The notes: a model not told the origin generated them from the letters alone. A stretch of DNA of 64,000 bases from Lysinibacillus louembei (GCF_033880585.1 NZ_CP137624.1:1604001-1668000), one strand, 5' to 3'; positions 53,901 through 61,431 are shown, numbered from the stretch's first letter. Made by a program: numbers and translations.

Positions 53901-54350
53901 CCAGGAACAAATCCGGGCAATCCAGGAGGGAATCCAAACCCGGGAACAAACCCAGGCAACCCTGGAAGTAATCCAAATCCGGGAACAAACCCAAGTAAAC
54001 CAGATGTAGAAGAAACATCAGAACAACCTGAAGGTAATCCAGATTCAGAAGAAATGACAGAAGAACCTGAGGGTAATCCAGATACAGAAGAAATTACAGA
54101 ACAACCTGAAAGCAACCCAGGTTCAGGAGAAACGACAGAAGAATCTGTAGAACAACCTGAAGCAAATGAGCAACAAGAGAATAATCAGCCACAGAAAAAT
54201 AATGAAGCGAAGCAAGAAAATAAGCTAGACAATGTACCAAAAACAGGTGATGATAGCCTATCACCGCTATTCTATATGGCGTTGGCATTAATGTCTTCAA
54301 TCATGTTAGGCTTGCTATTGCTTAGCAACAGAAAGAAAAAACACATTTAG
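47943..54350 (+). CDS. Giant LPXTG-type cell-wall adhesin with CnaB and repeat domains
   Basis: This 2135-residue protein has a signal peptide at residues 1-31. Residues about 60-1110 form a long beta-rich region of adhesin/DUF11-like modules. A SpaA/CnaB domain lies at about 1119-1190 (LIKVDPDGNPLGDVCFELYQ), followed by three tandem ~112-residue repeats at about 1219, 1330 and 1444, each with a K/S-[IV]-x-N-TV opening and KSGD...LKHG core. A bacterial Ig-like domain (about 1558-1660) and carboxypeptidase-regulatory-like domains (about 1663-1970) come next, then an Asn/Pro/Gly then Glu-rich wall-spanning linker (about 1978-2094). The sorting signal VPKTG (2098-2102), a membrane helix and an NRKKKHI tail end the protein. 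It would be exported and covalently fixed to peptidoglycan. The sortase gene follows at once. Confidence 0.9.
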   Translation: MKRKRGISLLSFWLTVMLILQTLTFAIPTYAESGINTAEGNVEDASAVTNEVIDGEDESINVDKTMDKEAGQTITPDTAKIVMPMTMGPADKTAVFMAANIPFPLKVEQGSPLAEIAPGGDIQGRQSFILKSEGLTVPVNGDDPNPTNADPEKYIQKGDWIELKREDYFKEVVLPTTNKILNAQTESGPKKLGTVQFTPNSIRIVFDGDDGFFNGVGRNIIFSFETTANSDVEGVGYGESKPIDIFGTTYQLVNPDVTPDYSMTISSPGMIQWDQYAYRGLQPSQFVEGIVTWESIVSASDKFDKTIQLPLDGKTFYTDLATYANNANNVPQSYGVKGIYVPGSFKVNNIEVTPTINGDVLSYIFPTGTGENPKVEYKVWIPKEGYYYEYRNPPGNLGRTHRVMLGRAELQQDGTKIVDATREIAFAPDWIQAVASYDHSSETITWTINVNSRYNKKGLKDFTITNVLPDGLEFKSATWQTWVDGVASTATSITPDANDVYSFGDIDGRVQLVIQSRVKNGSNFRIDPRANWNLDTPNGVQNNDVTNGVRPVAVTDEATVIVGAHTFTKSGAVSQEDFNLGGVTWTVNLAPQYALPDAVVYDVLVRGGDLGVLDHAVDATNEVDAATIAKIKANITVAQLWKQYHQGSLSSANGLNVKAIPLTVNGEVVADLIKVTGYTTDQNASFSFRALETKPDNLFRQDINIEKTKRNRALLFDGETVKTAENTVNLHVRMLNKDMLTASYPVNAAGVTDSWFIPNNIHRYLGYNAVSNTDEYTLAAYDRTTKTVTFRLSFNMPGYNTEELAKDGGNRVVSNIKLVDTLPEGWEFVPFENGQYYELYKGSSTNYSGTGFGILNTAQELIGLGTAAHVVTNFERNGEVGTFTFSKFESPYVILVKARPTNTALEQYLDEYVTSGTDKQVVYNKADLHMTWGAEEKVVTEQRKVIVPVRALSKSVNKPFPGVLEWTVDYTPPFNLAQGVYLQDTIGAGMKLRYDESGNPILTAPSMSVYPAKLTASGALEREGAALDLSAPNAEVQVEVAPGAGGTTVIEFHLSDPNKIYQFVYQTEVDKAQEPKAGDKMGNEVRLVGDDNLQTVSVKSETTLDSSDVAGSSTSNALLSLIKVDPDGNPLGDVCFELYQKSDGTKVAEGKTTSDGKRNLLFPDPGYYELVETCYDKDTYLPNTKVYQVYVGNTPGKPVWVDGVKVTSDDPLIVPTPAAGKLKIDNTVTGNGGDQNKDFNYTIVFNGEGESVEYEYIKDGAKATLKSGDSIILKHGEEITFPLLLEGLSYTVTQQSYTDDGYTTSPNTFIYSGVIEKDKTKELAFVNNRIVSGNLFIDNTVTGAGDQSKDFEYTINFADTGASESYEYTKPDGTTGTIKSGDKILLKHGQSATINNLPVGLTYTVEQTDYANEDYTTEPSSLTFTGPIEESTTAEAKFVNHKDAPGSLVVSNTVMGNGSDANKEFEYKVIFTGLGANRTYNYTKSDGTTGTIESGDTFTLKHGEKITIEGIIKDTGYVVTEEDYTSEYYTTNPTSREYTGTIEVGTIAEAPFENARYLPGTLALEPKEQKVRGNGEVPVDLTATLTGEDGRPVEGEEITFIVDGVEVGKAITDENGKATITYQPPKLTEETPKEHDVVATTKATSPSGQPYNEDDATAKVITMPAALTGVLRDNETGLVIPDAEIQVKNVKTGEVTVIKTDEEGRYYHLVQRDEEYTITYNRTIMINGVPTSIPFTQKAFIEDKDAAPVEGNLIPAEITAVGIVLLQQPNGNKSLLNEAFAGKLHIYLKDASGNYVSENGVPKAFPVEDNGTFLAEGLTTGTYLMEVRYEFEPGKELTLFKDKALNLTANGELNISEELVDPYGTVYDETTGDANTGKKIEGATVTLYYADTPRNRAKGIVPGTKVVLPAIPGFAPNDNASPEQLSDLYGFYAYMVFPEADYYLVVTKEGYETYTSPTISVEWDIVRHDVPMKPISSGGNPGGNPDPGTNPGNPGGNPNPGTNPGNPGSNPNPGTNPSKPDVEETSEQPEGNPDSEEMTEEPEGNPDTEEITEQPESNPGSGETTEESVEQPEANEQQENNQPQKNNEAKQENKLDNVPKTGDDSLSPLFYMALALMSSIMLGLLLLSNRKKKHI
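53877..54120 (+). repeat. Tandem DNA repeats encoding the wall-spanning linker
   Basis: Short units encoding NPGGNPDPGT-type repeats (about 53877-54000) are followed by units encoding EQPEGNPDSEE-type repeats (about 54015-54120). Such arrays change copy number by slippage. Confidence 0.8.
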
Positions 54351-54373
54351 TAACAGAGAAAGGCGGTAAGATA

Positions 54374-55141
54374 GTGAGTAAAATAAGAAAACTTCTTATC
54401 GTCTTTTTTACTGTTGTACTTATTTATTCTTTAGCAGTTCTTGCAAAAACCTATTTGCAAAATTATGCTGATAATCAGCAAATAAAAGAATTAGCAGCAA
54501 TACGCTACCAAGCAATACCTAAAGGTGAGGAAAAGCTTGCTAAGCAAGAGCTACAAACACCAACGATGCTTCCTGAATTTCAGAAGCTTTATCAGCGAAA
54601 TTCAGATATTATAGGGTGGCTGAAAATAGATGGAACACGTATTGATTATCCGATTATGCAAAGTAAGCAGGACCCGCACTACTATTTGAAGCATGATTTT
54701 GATCAAAAGGAAAACATCAACGGGCTTCCTTTTTTAGATGAATATAGCGATATAGTAGATTCTAATATTTTGCTTATTCATGGGCATCATATGAAGAGTG
54801 GCTCAATGTTTGCCGACTTAGAAAAGTACAAAAAAGAGCGCTTTTATAAGGAGCATGCGACATTTCAATTTAGCACGCTTTATGAGCAAGAGGAATATGA
54901 AATTGTAGCGGTCATTTTGTCGAAGGTATATACCCAAACAGAGGATGTTTTTAAATATTATCATATTGAGGGAATCAAAACATCTGATGAATTTGACTTG
55001 TATATCCGAAATATTAAGCAGCAGGCACTTTATGATACAGGTGTGACAGCACAATATGGAGATAAGCTGATTATACTTTCCACGTGCGAGTATTCAACCG
55101 AAAATGGTCGATTAGCGGTAGTGGCTCGGAAGTATAGATAA
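54374..55141 (+). CDS. Class B sortase
   Basis: This 255-residue membrane-anchored transpeptidase has an N-terminal helix (about residues 7-25), then a sortase fold with His138 (IHGHHMKSGSMF), Cys238 (ILSTCEYSTENGR) and Arg246. The LSTCEYS...R arrangement and length fit class B. It begins at GTG with AGGCGG upstream, 24 bp after the adhesin stop, so it is very probably dedicated to that protein. The substrate motif VPKTG differs from the NPQTN of iron-regulated SrtB. Confidence 0.92.
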   Translation: MSKIRKLLIVFFTVVLIYSLAVLAKTYLQNYADNQQIKELAAIRYQAIPKGEEKLAKQELQTPTMLPEFQKLYQRNSDIIGWLKIDGTRIDYPIMQSKQDPHYYLKHDFDQKENINGLPFLDEYSDIVDSNILLIHGHHMKSGSMFADLEKYKKERFYKEHATFQFSTLYEQEEYEIVAVILSKVYTQTEDVFKYYHIEGIKTSDEFDLYIRNIKQQALYDTGVTAQYGDKLIILSTCEYSTENGRLAVVARKYR

Positions 55142-55163
55142 TGGAAAAAGTCATGAATTTAAT

Positions 55164-55206
55164 AAAAATACCAAGGCATTGATTATACAAGGTCTTGGTA
55201 TTTTTT
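55164..55206 (+). terminator. Terminator after the sortase gene
   Basis: AATACCAAG pairs with CTTGGTATT, followed by TTTTTC. Confidence 0.82.
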
Positions 55207-55256
55207 CTTTGCAAGGTAATCATGAGCCTTCTCAAGCAATTTTACTGTTGTTGTAT

Positions 55257-55661
55257 TTAGAGTTTTAGAGTTGGTAATTGATTTAGAGAAAAGTATTGCA
55301 AATCACTGCTTTCTTCATTTTTTTTGAGAGTACCAGTAACAATAGTAGCCTCAAAAATAGCGGTTGCATTATAAATTTCGTCGCCATGTGGGAAATGATA
55401 GTAGAGCTCTTTTCCGGAGGCTAGGCCAATCAATTTCATTTCTTGTGCGATTAGTCCTGTTTCCTCAAATAATTCCTTCTGTGCAGTTTCTTCAAAGCTG
55501 TCGCCCATTTCCATTCCACCACCTGGAAGTCCCCAATCATTTGTATCTGAGCGTAATTGTAATAGAATTTCTTTGTGCTCATTTAATACAATAATAGCTG
55601 AGCCCGGCGCAATAATTGGCTTTGTTCCAACATATTGACGTATGTATTTAATATAGTTCAT
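55257..55661 (-). CDS. Nudix hydrolase, C-terminus truncated by an 8-bp tandem duplication
   Basis: This 134-residue Nudix domain has the box GGMEMGDSFEETAQKE then LFEETGL, so it should bind metal and hydrolyse nucleoside-diphosphate compounds. The start is the second ATG (55661), which has GGAGG at 6 bp; an in-frame ATG four codons earlier contains that site. The last codons read LPTLKL-stop because TTTAGAGT is duplicated at 55256-55263 and 55264-55271; removing one copy restores LPTLNTTTVKLLEKAHDYL and about 20 further residues, the usual C-terminal helix. The protein may be still active or a recent pseudogene. Confidence 0.82.
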   Translation of the reverse strand: MNYIKYIRQYVGTKPIIAPGSAIIVLNEHKEILLQLRSDTNDWGLPGGGMEMGDSFEETAQKELFEETGLIAQEMKLIGLASGKELYYHFPHGDEIYNATAIFEATIVTGTLKKNEESSDLQYFSLNQLPTLKL

Positions 55662-55795
55662 ATTGACCTCCATTGCTCTTAATAACTAAATATTATCTCA
55701 TTTATTAGCAAATAGACTAGTACAAGATTGCTGGTCAAGTCTTACATATAGTAAACTGAAGAAATAGGAAAAGGATGAGGGAATGGGGGATTATA

Positions 55796-56470
55796 TTGGA
55801 AAAGAATAGAGCAACAATTTATACACTTGCTATCGGTATGCCAAAAGAATTGCGTTATGGTGATGGGCGTTCCATGGTTACAGGGATTGCAAAACAACAA
55901 GTACCAAATGTTTATTTAGCAAGTCGTGGATTTGAGGGGGACGATGTAGCAGATAAAAAACATCATGGTGGACCTGATCGCGCTATCTGTTTATATCCTT
56001 TGGAGCATTATGCACAATGGCAGCAGGAGCTAGGGAAAACATTGCCAACAGCAGCCTTTGGTGAAAATTTAACCGTAACAAATATGCTAGAGGCAGATGT
56101 TTATATTGGCGATATTTACAAAATTGGTGATGCAGTCATTCAAATTACACAAGGACGTGTTCCATGTAGCACGATTGATAAATACACAGAGGCGACTACA
56201 TTATTGAAACGTTTGATTGAAACTGGTTATACAGGATACCTTGGGCGAGTGTTAGAGGAAGGAACGATTTATGCAGATTCGCCAATTGAACTAATCGAAA
56301 AAGACTCTGCAGGCATTTCTGTATTGTATTGCAATGAAGTGTATTTCCAAAATAAAGATGCAGATGCAATGCAGCGTATTTTAGCCGTAGAAGCACTTGC
56401 AGATGAGTGGAAACAAAAATTGGAGAAAAGAATTCAAGTGTTGCAAAGTCGCGCAGTTGGAAAAAGTTAA
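55796..56470 (+). CDS. MOSC-domain protein, YiiM-like
   Basis: This protein of about 224 residues has MOSC landmarks: GFEGDDVADKKHHGGPDRAI, then CLYPLEHYAQW and FGENLTV. The likely sulfur-carrying Cys is in QGRVPCSTIDKY. YiiM-type proteins bind molybdenum cofactor and reduce N-hydroxylated bases. The TTG at 55796 with ATGGGGGA upstream is preferred; an ATG at 55775 abuts its own ribosome site. Start uncertain. Confidence 0.82.
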   Translation: MEKNRATIYTLAIGMPKELRYGDGRSMVTGIAKQQVPNVYLASRGFEGDDVADKKHHGGPDRAICLYPLEHYAQWQQELGKTLPTAAFGENLTVTNMLEADVYIGDIYKIGDAVIQITQGRVPCSTIDKYTEATTLLKRLIETGYTGYLGRVLEEGTIYADSPIELIEKDSAGISVLYCNEVYFQNKDADAMQRILAVEALADEWKQKLEKRIQVLQSRAVGKS

Positions 56471-56492
56471 TCAATATATTTTGGAGGAATAA

Positions 56493-56900
56493 ATGATTAG
56501 AGATGTGCTTTATTCTAAAAAGTGGATTATGGAATGGTATAAGCCAGCAACAGTAGAAGAAATTCAGCAGGTTGAAAAAGAGCTACAAATCGTTCTCCCA
56601 AAAGTATATAAAGAGCTTTTGTTTCTCTCAAATGGAGTGCTTGGCAATTTAGTTAAGCTATATACAACGGGTGAATTAATCGAAATGAATAAAACATATG
56701 AAGTGCAAGCTTATGCCCCAGGTTATGTTTCGATTGGAAATGATCATGGTGGCTACCATCTTTTAATGAAGGCGGAGGAAGATGTCGTTCATTTCCAATT
56801 AGTAAGTGATGGATATGGTATCCCTGTAGAAAGTGATGTAACAGACCATTTTCTGTCATGGCTAAATAGTGATGAGGGAGACCCATGGAGAAATGAATAA
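56493..56900 (+). CDS. SMI1/KNR4 family protein
   Basis: This 135-residue protein shows the SUKH fold pattern PATVEEIQQVEKELQIVLPK then VYKELLFLSNG and IGNDHGGYHLLM. In bacteria many such proteins are immunity proteins to polymorphic toxins, others have unknown roles. No toxin gene is adjacent. It starts 22 bp after the MOSC gene with TGGAGGAATAA, probably in the same operon. Confidence 0.8.
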   Translation: MIRDVLYSKKWIMEWYKPATVEEIQQVEKELQIVLPKVYKELLFLSNGVLGNLVKLYTTGELIEMNKTYEVQAYAPGYVSIGNDHGGYHLLMKAEEDVVHFQLVSDGYGIPVESDVTDHFLSWLNSDEGDPWRNE

Positions 56901-56904
56901 TTTA

Positions 56905-56956
56905 GAAAGACTGTTAGAAAAATATGATGATATCTATATTTTCTAACAGTCTTGTT
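56905..56956. terminator. Bidirectional terminator
   Basis: AGACTGTTAGAAAAATAT pairs with ATATTTTCTAACAGTCT, flanked by A-rich and T-rich sequence. It serves the SMI1-type gene and the convergent ASCH gene. Confidence 0.9.
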
Positions 56957-57402
56957 TAACTACTTGTGGAATAAACCTTTTTAAAGCGCTCGCAAACGAC
57001 AAGCATATCAGGTGTAAATTTTAGGTCATATGCCTTTAACTGCGATGTAAAGAAGCGAACATGGGCATCCCACCAATATTGATAATCTCCTTCACCTTCT
57101 GCCAAAGCAAAATCCTCTGTTACTTCGTTCATAGGCACCACTTCAACAGATTGTATTTCAATGATGGCGACAGGTTCATCATGACTATTTAAAACAATTG
57201 AATATTCACCTACTTGTGGCAATGCTTCATTTTCAAGCTCGTAAAAAACATGTCCTGAAGTGGTAGCTGTTTTCTTACCTTGGCAGACTAAATCAGCTAA
57301 CCAATCAGCCTCTACACCAAATTGAAATGCATCCGTGTAGACAATATTTTGCAAATTTTTTTCTTGGCAAAATGCTTCCCAAAAAAGCTGTATTTTGTTC
57401 AT
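56956..57402 (-). CDS. ASCH-domain protein
   Basis: This 148-residue protein has the ASCH/PUA-like fold seen from LADLVCQGKKTATTSG, GEYSIVLNSHDEPVAIIEI and the EGEGDYQYWWDAHVRFF stretch. ASCH proteins bind RNA or act as small hydrolases (for example on acetylated cytidine). It is last in a four-gene minus-strand run. Confidence 0.8.
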   Translation of the reverse strand: MNKIQLFWEAFCQEKNLQNIVYTDAFQFGVEADWLADLVCQGKKTATTSGHVFYELENEALPQVGEYSIVLNSHDEPVAIIEIQSVEVVPMNEVTEDFALAEGEGDYQYWWDAHVRFFTSQLKAYDLKFTPDMLVVCERFKKVYSTSS

Positions 57403-57415
57403 AAATCATACTCCT

Positions 57416-57691
57416 CTAATCTTCTATCAAATTATTAGGTAATGCAAATATCATAAGCATATGAATCGTTAAATAAATGATGGCAACAAAGCATAAGAAA
57501 ATGGGTATTTGTAAAATTTCATGGATAGGGAATGACTGTACCCAGTCGATAGCAGTTGAGCAAAGACCAAATATTGCCCCCATACCAATTATGTATACAA
57601 GCATAGTTTGTGGTATTTTAGCTAATTGTTTACGCTGAAGAAAAATGCGAGCCGTTCCAATAAACATACCGATGACAACCATCTTGAACAT
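57416..57691 (-). CDS. Hypothetical small membrane protein
   Basis: This 91-residue protein has about three hydrophobic helices and starts MFKMVVIGMFIGTARIFLQR. Family not recognised. It is 8 bp downstream of the next gene, so co-transcribed. It could anchor a complex with the neighbours, but nothing in the sequence proves that. Confidence 0.6.
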   Translation of the reverse strand: MFKMVVIGMFIGTARIFLQRKQLAKIPQTMLVYIIGMGAIFGLCSTAIDWVQSFPIHEILQIPIFLCFVAIIYLTIHMLMIFALPNNLIED

Positions 57692-57698
57692 AGTTATG

Positions 57699-58058
57699 TC
57701 ACTCCTCTCCTAAAAATCGATCCATTTCCTGCTGTAATGCTTTGTCAGTTTCATGCATTGATACTATTAGATTATCTAAATATTGTAATGTAATTAACTC
57801 ATCATCACAATAAATATGAAGTGTTGCCTCTGCTGCCTTTAAATCTGCTAGGAGCTGTCTAAAACGGGCAGTGTGGTCAATTTCTAGTAGCTCATCTACA
57901 ACATTGTAAGCATATAAATCGTGACTAACAACATAGTGTCCATTTTTGATATTATTTTTAATTGTTTGAATCGGTAGTGCGCTATTAAACTTGCGGATAA
58001 GGGTAATGTATTTGAGTATATTTGCATCATTGTCAATTTTGATTTGCACATTGCTCAT
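57699..58058 (-). CDS. Hypothetical small protein
   Basis: This 119-residue acidic cytosolic protein is not recognised. It contains KFNSALPIQTIKNNIKNGHY, a pattern that recalls ribosomal L7/L12 C-terminal-like domains in small Firmicute proteins, followed by a long helical C-terminus. AAGGAGCTGACGCAT precedes the ATG. Confidence 0.55.
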   Translation of the reverse strand: MSNVQIKIDNDANILKYITLIRKFNSALPIQTIKNNIKNGHYVVSHDLYAYNVVDELLEIDHTARFRQLLADLKAAEATLHIYCDDELITLQYLDNLIVSMHETDKALQQEMDRFLGEE

Positions 58059-58063
58059 ATGCG

Positions 58064-58315
58064 TCAGCTCCTTATATAAAGCGTTTTGTTTTCATTTAGA
58101 GGGAGATCAATTTCAAGAAACTCCTTAATTATAAAAAAACGGCTATCCACTTCAGCTATTTCGATTCTTGCGCCATAGGTTGTATATGCAACAAAATAAG
58201 CTGCACCTTCAAAAATACATTGTCCTACATGGTCATACATTGGTTCTACTATTTCATAAGCAATTTCCTGTATATCCTCAAATGGTAAGCTGAAAATTTC
58301 GGCGATTTCTTTCAT
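58064..58315 (-). CDS. Hypothetical small protein
   Basis: This 83-residue protein is not recognised and has an alpha/beta character. The ATG at 58315 has AAAGGAGGCTTT upstream. It is the first gene of the four-gene run 58315-56956, with 5-bp spacing to the next gene. Confidence 0.55.
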   Translation of the reverse strand: MKEIAEIFSLPFEDIQEIAYEIVEPMYDHVGQCIFEGAAYFVAYTTYGARIEIAEVDSRFFIIKEFLEIDLPLNENKTLYIRS

Positions 58316-58387
58316 CAATTAAAGCCTCCTTTTCGTTAACTTTATCATATATGGTAAACTGAAAAAAAACAAAGGGGGCAGGGGAAG

Positions 58388-59332
58388 ATGCGAGAGGATT
58401 GGCGTAAACAAGCGATTGTAGATGTATTAACTAAATATGGCGTTGCACAAAATCAAGAGTTAACGAGCTTATTTTTAGAGCATGCGAAAGTAGCATTCCG
58501 TTTTGAGCTTGTAGGTGAAGAAACATATGAAGAGGTGGGAAACAGTCGCATAGCGGGACAACCAGACTTACCACCCTCTATCGAATGGCCCTGCACGCAA
58601 GAGGAAGAAGCATACACTTTCTTAGCCCAAATTAATTTAAATGAGCTGCCATTTTTACCTTCAGAGGATTGGCCGTCAACGGGAATGCTGTATTTTTTTA
58701 TAGGCTTGGACGAGCCAGCCTATAATATTGATCATAAAGTCATTTATTATAATGGTGATTTAACGAATTTAGCATTAACTGATTTACCGGAAGGGGTAGA
58801 AGAAGTCAATGCGGATGAGCGAGAGTTTATTTCACATCAAGTGACATGGCAACCACATTTATCATTGCCTGATTTAGGTGAGGATTCAGATGTTTTGTGT
58901 GCAGAGTATGAAGAGCTTTATACAGAAGTATGTGATGTCAGCGATGCGCTTGCTGGGGGATTGCAATCATGGGCAGGGGAGACACAGCTTGATGCTTATT
59001 TATGTCGTAATGGACTGGAGGCATTATTGTTTAATACGTATAAGATACCAGAACGATTAGAGGGGGAAGCACAACAAGCATTGACAGATGGACGTAATCA
59101 ATATGCTGATCACCTTGAAAAAGTAGTCATACCGCTTCTACGACAATATAAAGAATGTGAAGCGCAGCATGAGCAAGCTGCGAGAAATTGGCAAATATTA
59201 TTCTCTTTATCATCGTTAAATGAAGTGAATATGTGCTGGTGGGACGCAGGGTACTTAGAATTTTTAATTGATATTGAAGATTTAAAAGAAGGTCGCTTTG
59301 ACAATATATATCTAAATTTAGCGACAAGTTAA
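58388..59332 (+). CDS. DUF1963 / YwqG family protein
   Basis: This 314-residue protein has the YwqG pattern: SRIAGQPDLPPSIEWPC, TFLAQINLNELPFLPSEDWP, GMLYFFIGL, and the C-terminal NEVNMCWWDAGYLEFLIDIE. The family is cytosolic and widespread in Firmicutes, often near toxin-immunity clusters. Its biochemical role is unknown. Transcribed divergently from the small-gene run. Confidence 0.85.
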   Translation: MREDWRKQAIVDVLTKYGVAQNQELTSLFLEHAKVAFRFELVGEETYEEVGNSRIAGQPDLPPSIEWPCTQEEEAYTFLAQINLNELPFLPSEDWPSTGMLYFFIGLDEPAYNIDHKVIYYNGDLTNLALTDLPEGVEEVNADEREFISHQVTWQPHLSLPDLGEDSDVLCAEYEELYTEVCDVSDALAGGLQSWAGETQLDAYLCRNGLEALLFNTYKIPERLEGEAQQALTDGRNQYADHLEKVVIPLLRQYKECEAQHEQAARNWQILFSLSSLNEVNMCWWDAGYLEFLIDIEDLKEGRFDNIYLNLATS

Positions 59333-59333
59333 A

Positions 59334-59362
59334 GGGAGGCGCTTTTTAGGCGCCTCTTTTAT
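59334..59362. terminator. Bidirectional terminator after the DUF1963 gene
   Basis: GAGGCGC (59336-59342) pairs with GCGCCTC (59350-59356), followed by TTTTATTTT. The convergent aminotransferase gene ends in the T-run. Confidence 0.88.
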
Positions 59363-60513
59363 TTTGTACTTTCTAAAAATACCTTTTGTGCAGCAAGGAT
59401 ACCTGCACCTGCTGTGAAATCATAGTTGAAATCTTGTAGGGCAGCTTCCATTAATGAAACAGCCTGCAATACATCGCTTGGGAAACAGTAGCCCATATGG
59501 CCAAAGCGGAAGATTTCTCCTTGTAATGAGCCAAGTCCACCTGCGAAGTCTAGATGGTATTTTGCTTTTAAATGTGCAACAAAATCAGCTAGCACGATAC
59601 CTTTAGGCACTTTAATAGCAGTAACTGTTGGTGAAGCATACGCATCCTCTGTTAGTAATCCAATATTTAATGCAGTCATCGCAGCACGCACCATATTTCT
59701 CATTACCACATGGCGTTTCGCGGTTTGCTCAATACCACCCTCCTCATTAATTAGCTTACAAGCTTCATTTAAGCCGTATAGTAGCATAATGGCAGGAGTG
59801 TTTGGTGTCATGCCCTTTTCAGCCCAATTTTTATAGCTTAATAAATTTAAATAATAGCTTTGTGTCTGGTTCGCTTCTATAACTTTCCAAGCCCGCTTGT
59901 TAACAGCAACAAGTGCTAAACCAGGGGGTAACATTAAAGCCTTTTGTGAGCCAGTTACTAAAATATCAATACCCCATTCATCCATTTTCGGAGCGACACC
60001 ACCGATGCAGCTAACTCCATCAACGATAACAAGGGCATCTGTTTTTTCATGTACAACTTTTGCTAATTCCTCGATTGGATTTAAAATGCCTGTAGATGTT
60101 TCGTTATATGTTATAAAAACGGCTTTTATCGAGGGTAAGTCTTGTAAAAATTCGCTTAACTCCTGCGCTGTACATGCCTCGCCCCAAGGCTTCTCTAGCT
60201 TGTGTACTCGGAAGCTATGTTGCTCACAAATATTGACGAAATAATCACCAAATGCCCCTACTGTAATTATGACAACATCTTCCCCAGCAGAAACAGTATT
60301 GATTGCGGCTGCTTCAAGTGCTGCTGTGCCCCCTGATGGTAAAAAAAGAATATTCTCTGTCGTACCGAATATAGGCTTCGCTAATTCCACTGTTTCATTG
60401 TATAGTTCAATAAATTCAGGTGTACGATGACTTATAATGTTTTTACTCATTGCAAGGTCAACACGTTTTGGAATTGGTGTTGGTCCTGGATGACGTAAAA
60501 TATTTTCATACAT
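59359..60513 (-). CDS. Class V aminotransferase, alanine-glyoxylate type
   Basis: This 384-residue PLP enzyme opens ILRHPGPTPIPKRV, has SGGTAALEAA for phosphate binding, VDGVSCIGG and the PLP lysine in VTGSQKALMLPPG. The C-terminal RFGHMGYC motif is typical of the serine-glyoxylate/alanine-glyoxylate (PucG-like) group. It transfers an amino group between small amino acids and glyoxylate or a related keto acid. Isolated, so the exact pathway is undetermined. Confidence 0.88.
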   Translation of the reverse strand: MYENILRHPGPTPIPKRVDLAMSKNIISHRTPEFIELYNETVELAKPIFGTTENILFLPSGGTAALEAAAINTVSAGEDVVIITVGAFGDYFVNICEQHSFRVHKLEKPWGEACTAQELSEFLQDLPSIKAVFITYNETSTGILNPIEELAKVVHEKTDALVIVDGVSCIGGVAPKMDEWGIDILVTGSQKALMLPPGLALVAVNKRAWKVIEANQTQSYYLNLLSYKNWAEKGMTPNTPAIMLLYGLNEACKLINEEGGIEQTAKRHVVMRNMVRAAMTALNIGLLTEDAYASPTVTAIKVPKGIVLADFVAHLKAKYHLDFAGGLGSLQGEIFRFGHMGYCFPSDVLQAVSLMEAALQDFNYDFTAGAGILAAQKVFLESTK

Positions 60514-60611
60514 AATGCTTCTCTCCTTATAAAAACTGAATTTTCCAACTATCTATTATCATAAGAAATATTTCAAGAGATTGACAGCATTTCGCTTCAA
60601 GTCATCAATTA

Positions 60612-61337
60612 TTACGGTGAATCGGGTGAAATAACCTCCCATTGACCAAACAATGTCAATTCACATGCCTTTGCTAGAGAAATGGATGCTGTATTATCTA
60701 GCTGACATCGATATTGTGGCTCATAGCCTTTTTCATAAGCATATTGGCTAATCGCACGTACTACTTTGCGAGCATGTCCCTGTCCACGAAACTGTGATAG
60801 GGTTAAAACCCCTAAATCAGCAAGCTTTGTGTTGTCTGACCAAGGGTACATGCTAGAGGCACATGCTAAGCGCTCTTCTGCAAAGGAGCCGAACACAGCC
60901 CAATGGTCTAATTCCACATAAGCATCATCTAAATCTTGCTCTGATGCTGAATTTTCAAATTCTGAAAATACTTCTACATCCTGTTCTGTTAGTTGACGTA
61001 TATTTTTAGTAGCAGTTTCTGTGCACACTTTCTCCTTTTCTTTTTCCGTAAAATAAAAAATGTGATCTGCACTATGCAATAGGATTCCTATTTCCTCCAA
61101 TTTATTCCGGAAGATTTCTTCAGATATAGGCTGTTCCTTTACAAGCTGTAGCTTAGTTGCGATAGTAGGTGTCATAACAACGGAAACTTTACCATTTGCT
61201 GTTGTTAGCACCATAAGACGGCGACTTTCCTTTAAATGTGGGTTAATAATGCAACAAAAATAATCATCATTATAAAAAATTTCACCATTAAATGAGCTAT
61301 CCCAAAAGTCTATAATTGTTTGTGAAAATAAAGTCAT
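60612..61337 (-). CDS. GNAT N-acetyltransferase, FR47-like
   Basis: This 241-residue protein has about 110 N-terminal residues of a partial GNAT-like fold followed by a complete GNAT domain with the cofactor loop QFRGQGHARKVVRAI (about residues 180-194) and C-terminal DNTASISLAKACELTLFG. Substrate unknown. AGGAGGAAGAG precedes the ATG. Confidence 0.82.
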   Translation of the reverse strand: MTLFSQTIIDFWDSSFNGEIFYNDDYFCCIINPHLKESRRLMVLTTANGKVSVVMTPTIATKLQLVKEQPISEEIFRNKLEEIGILLHSADHIFYFTEKEKEKVCTETATKNIRQLTEQDVEVFSEFENSASEQDLDDAYVELDHWAVFGSFAEERLACASSMYPWSDNTKLADLGVLTLSQFRGQGHARKVVRAISQYAYEKGYEPQYRCQLDNTASISLAKACELTLFGQWEVISPDSP

Positions 61338-61431
61338 TACTCTTCCTCCTTTTTAAATACTGTAAAGCACAACAGCTGTCAAAACAATATTTTCAAGCAG
61401 CATTAAAATAAAAATAAGAGGTGATATATGG

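Noticed and set aside
53792-54115. Minus-strand Gly/Pro-rich frame opposite the adhesin linker
   Set aside because: It is a mirror of the low-complexity repeats on the coding strand, without a start signal.
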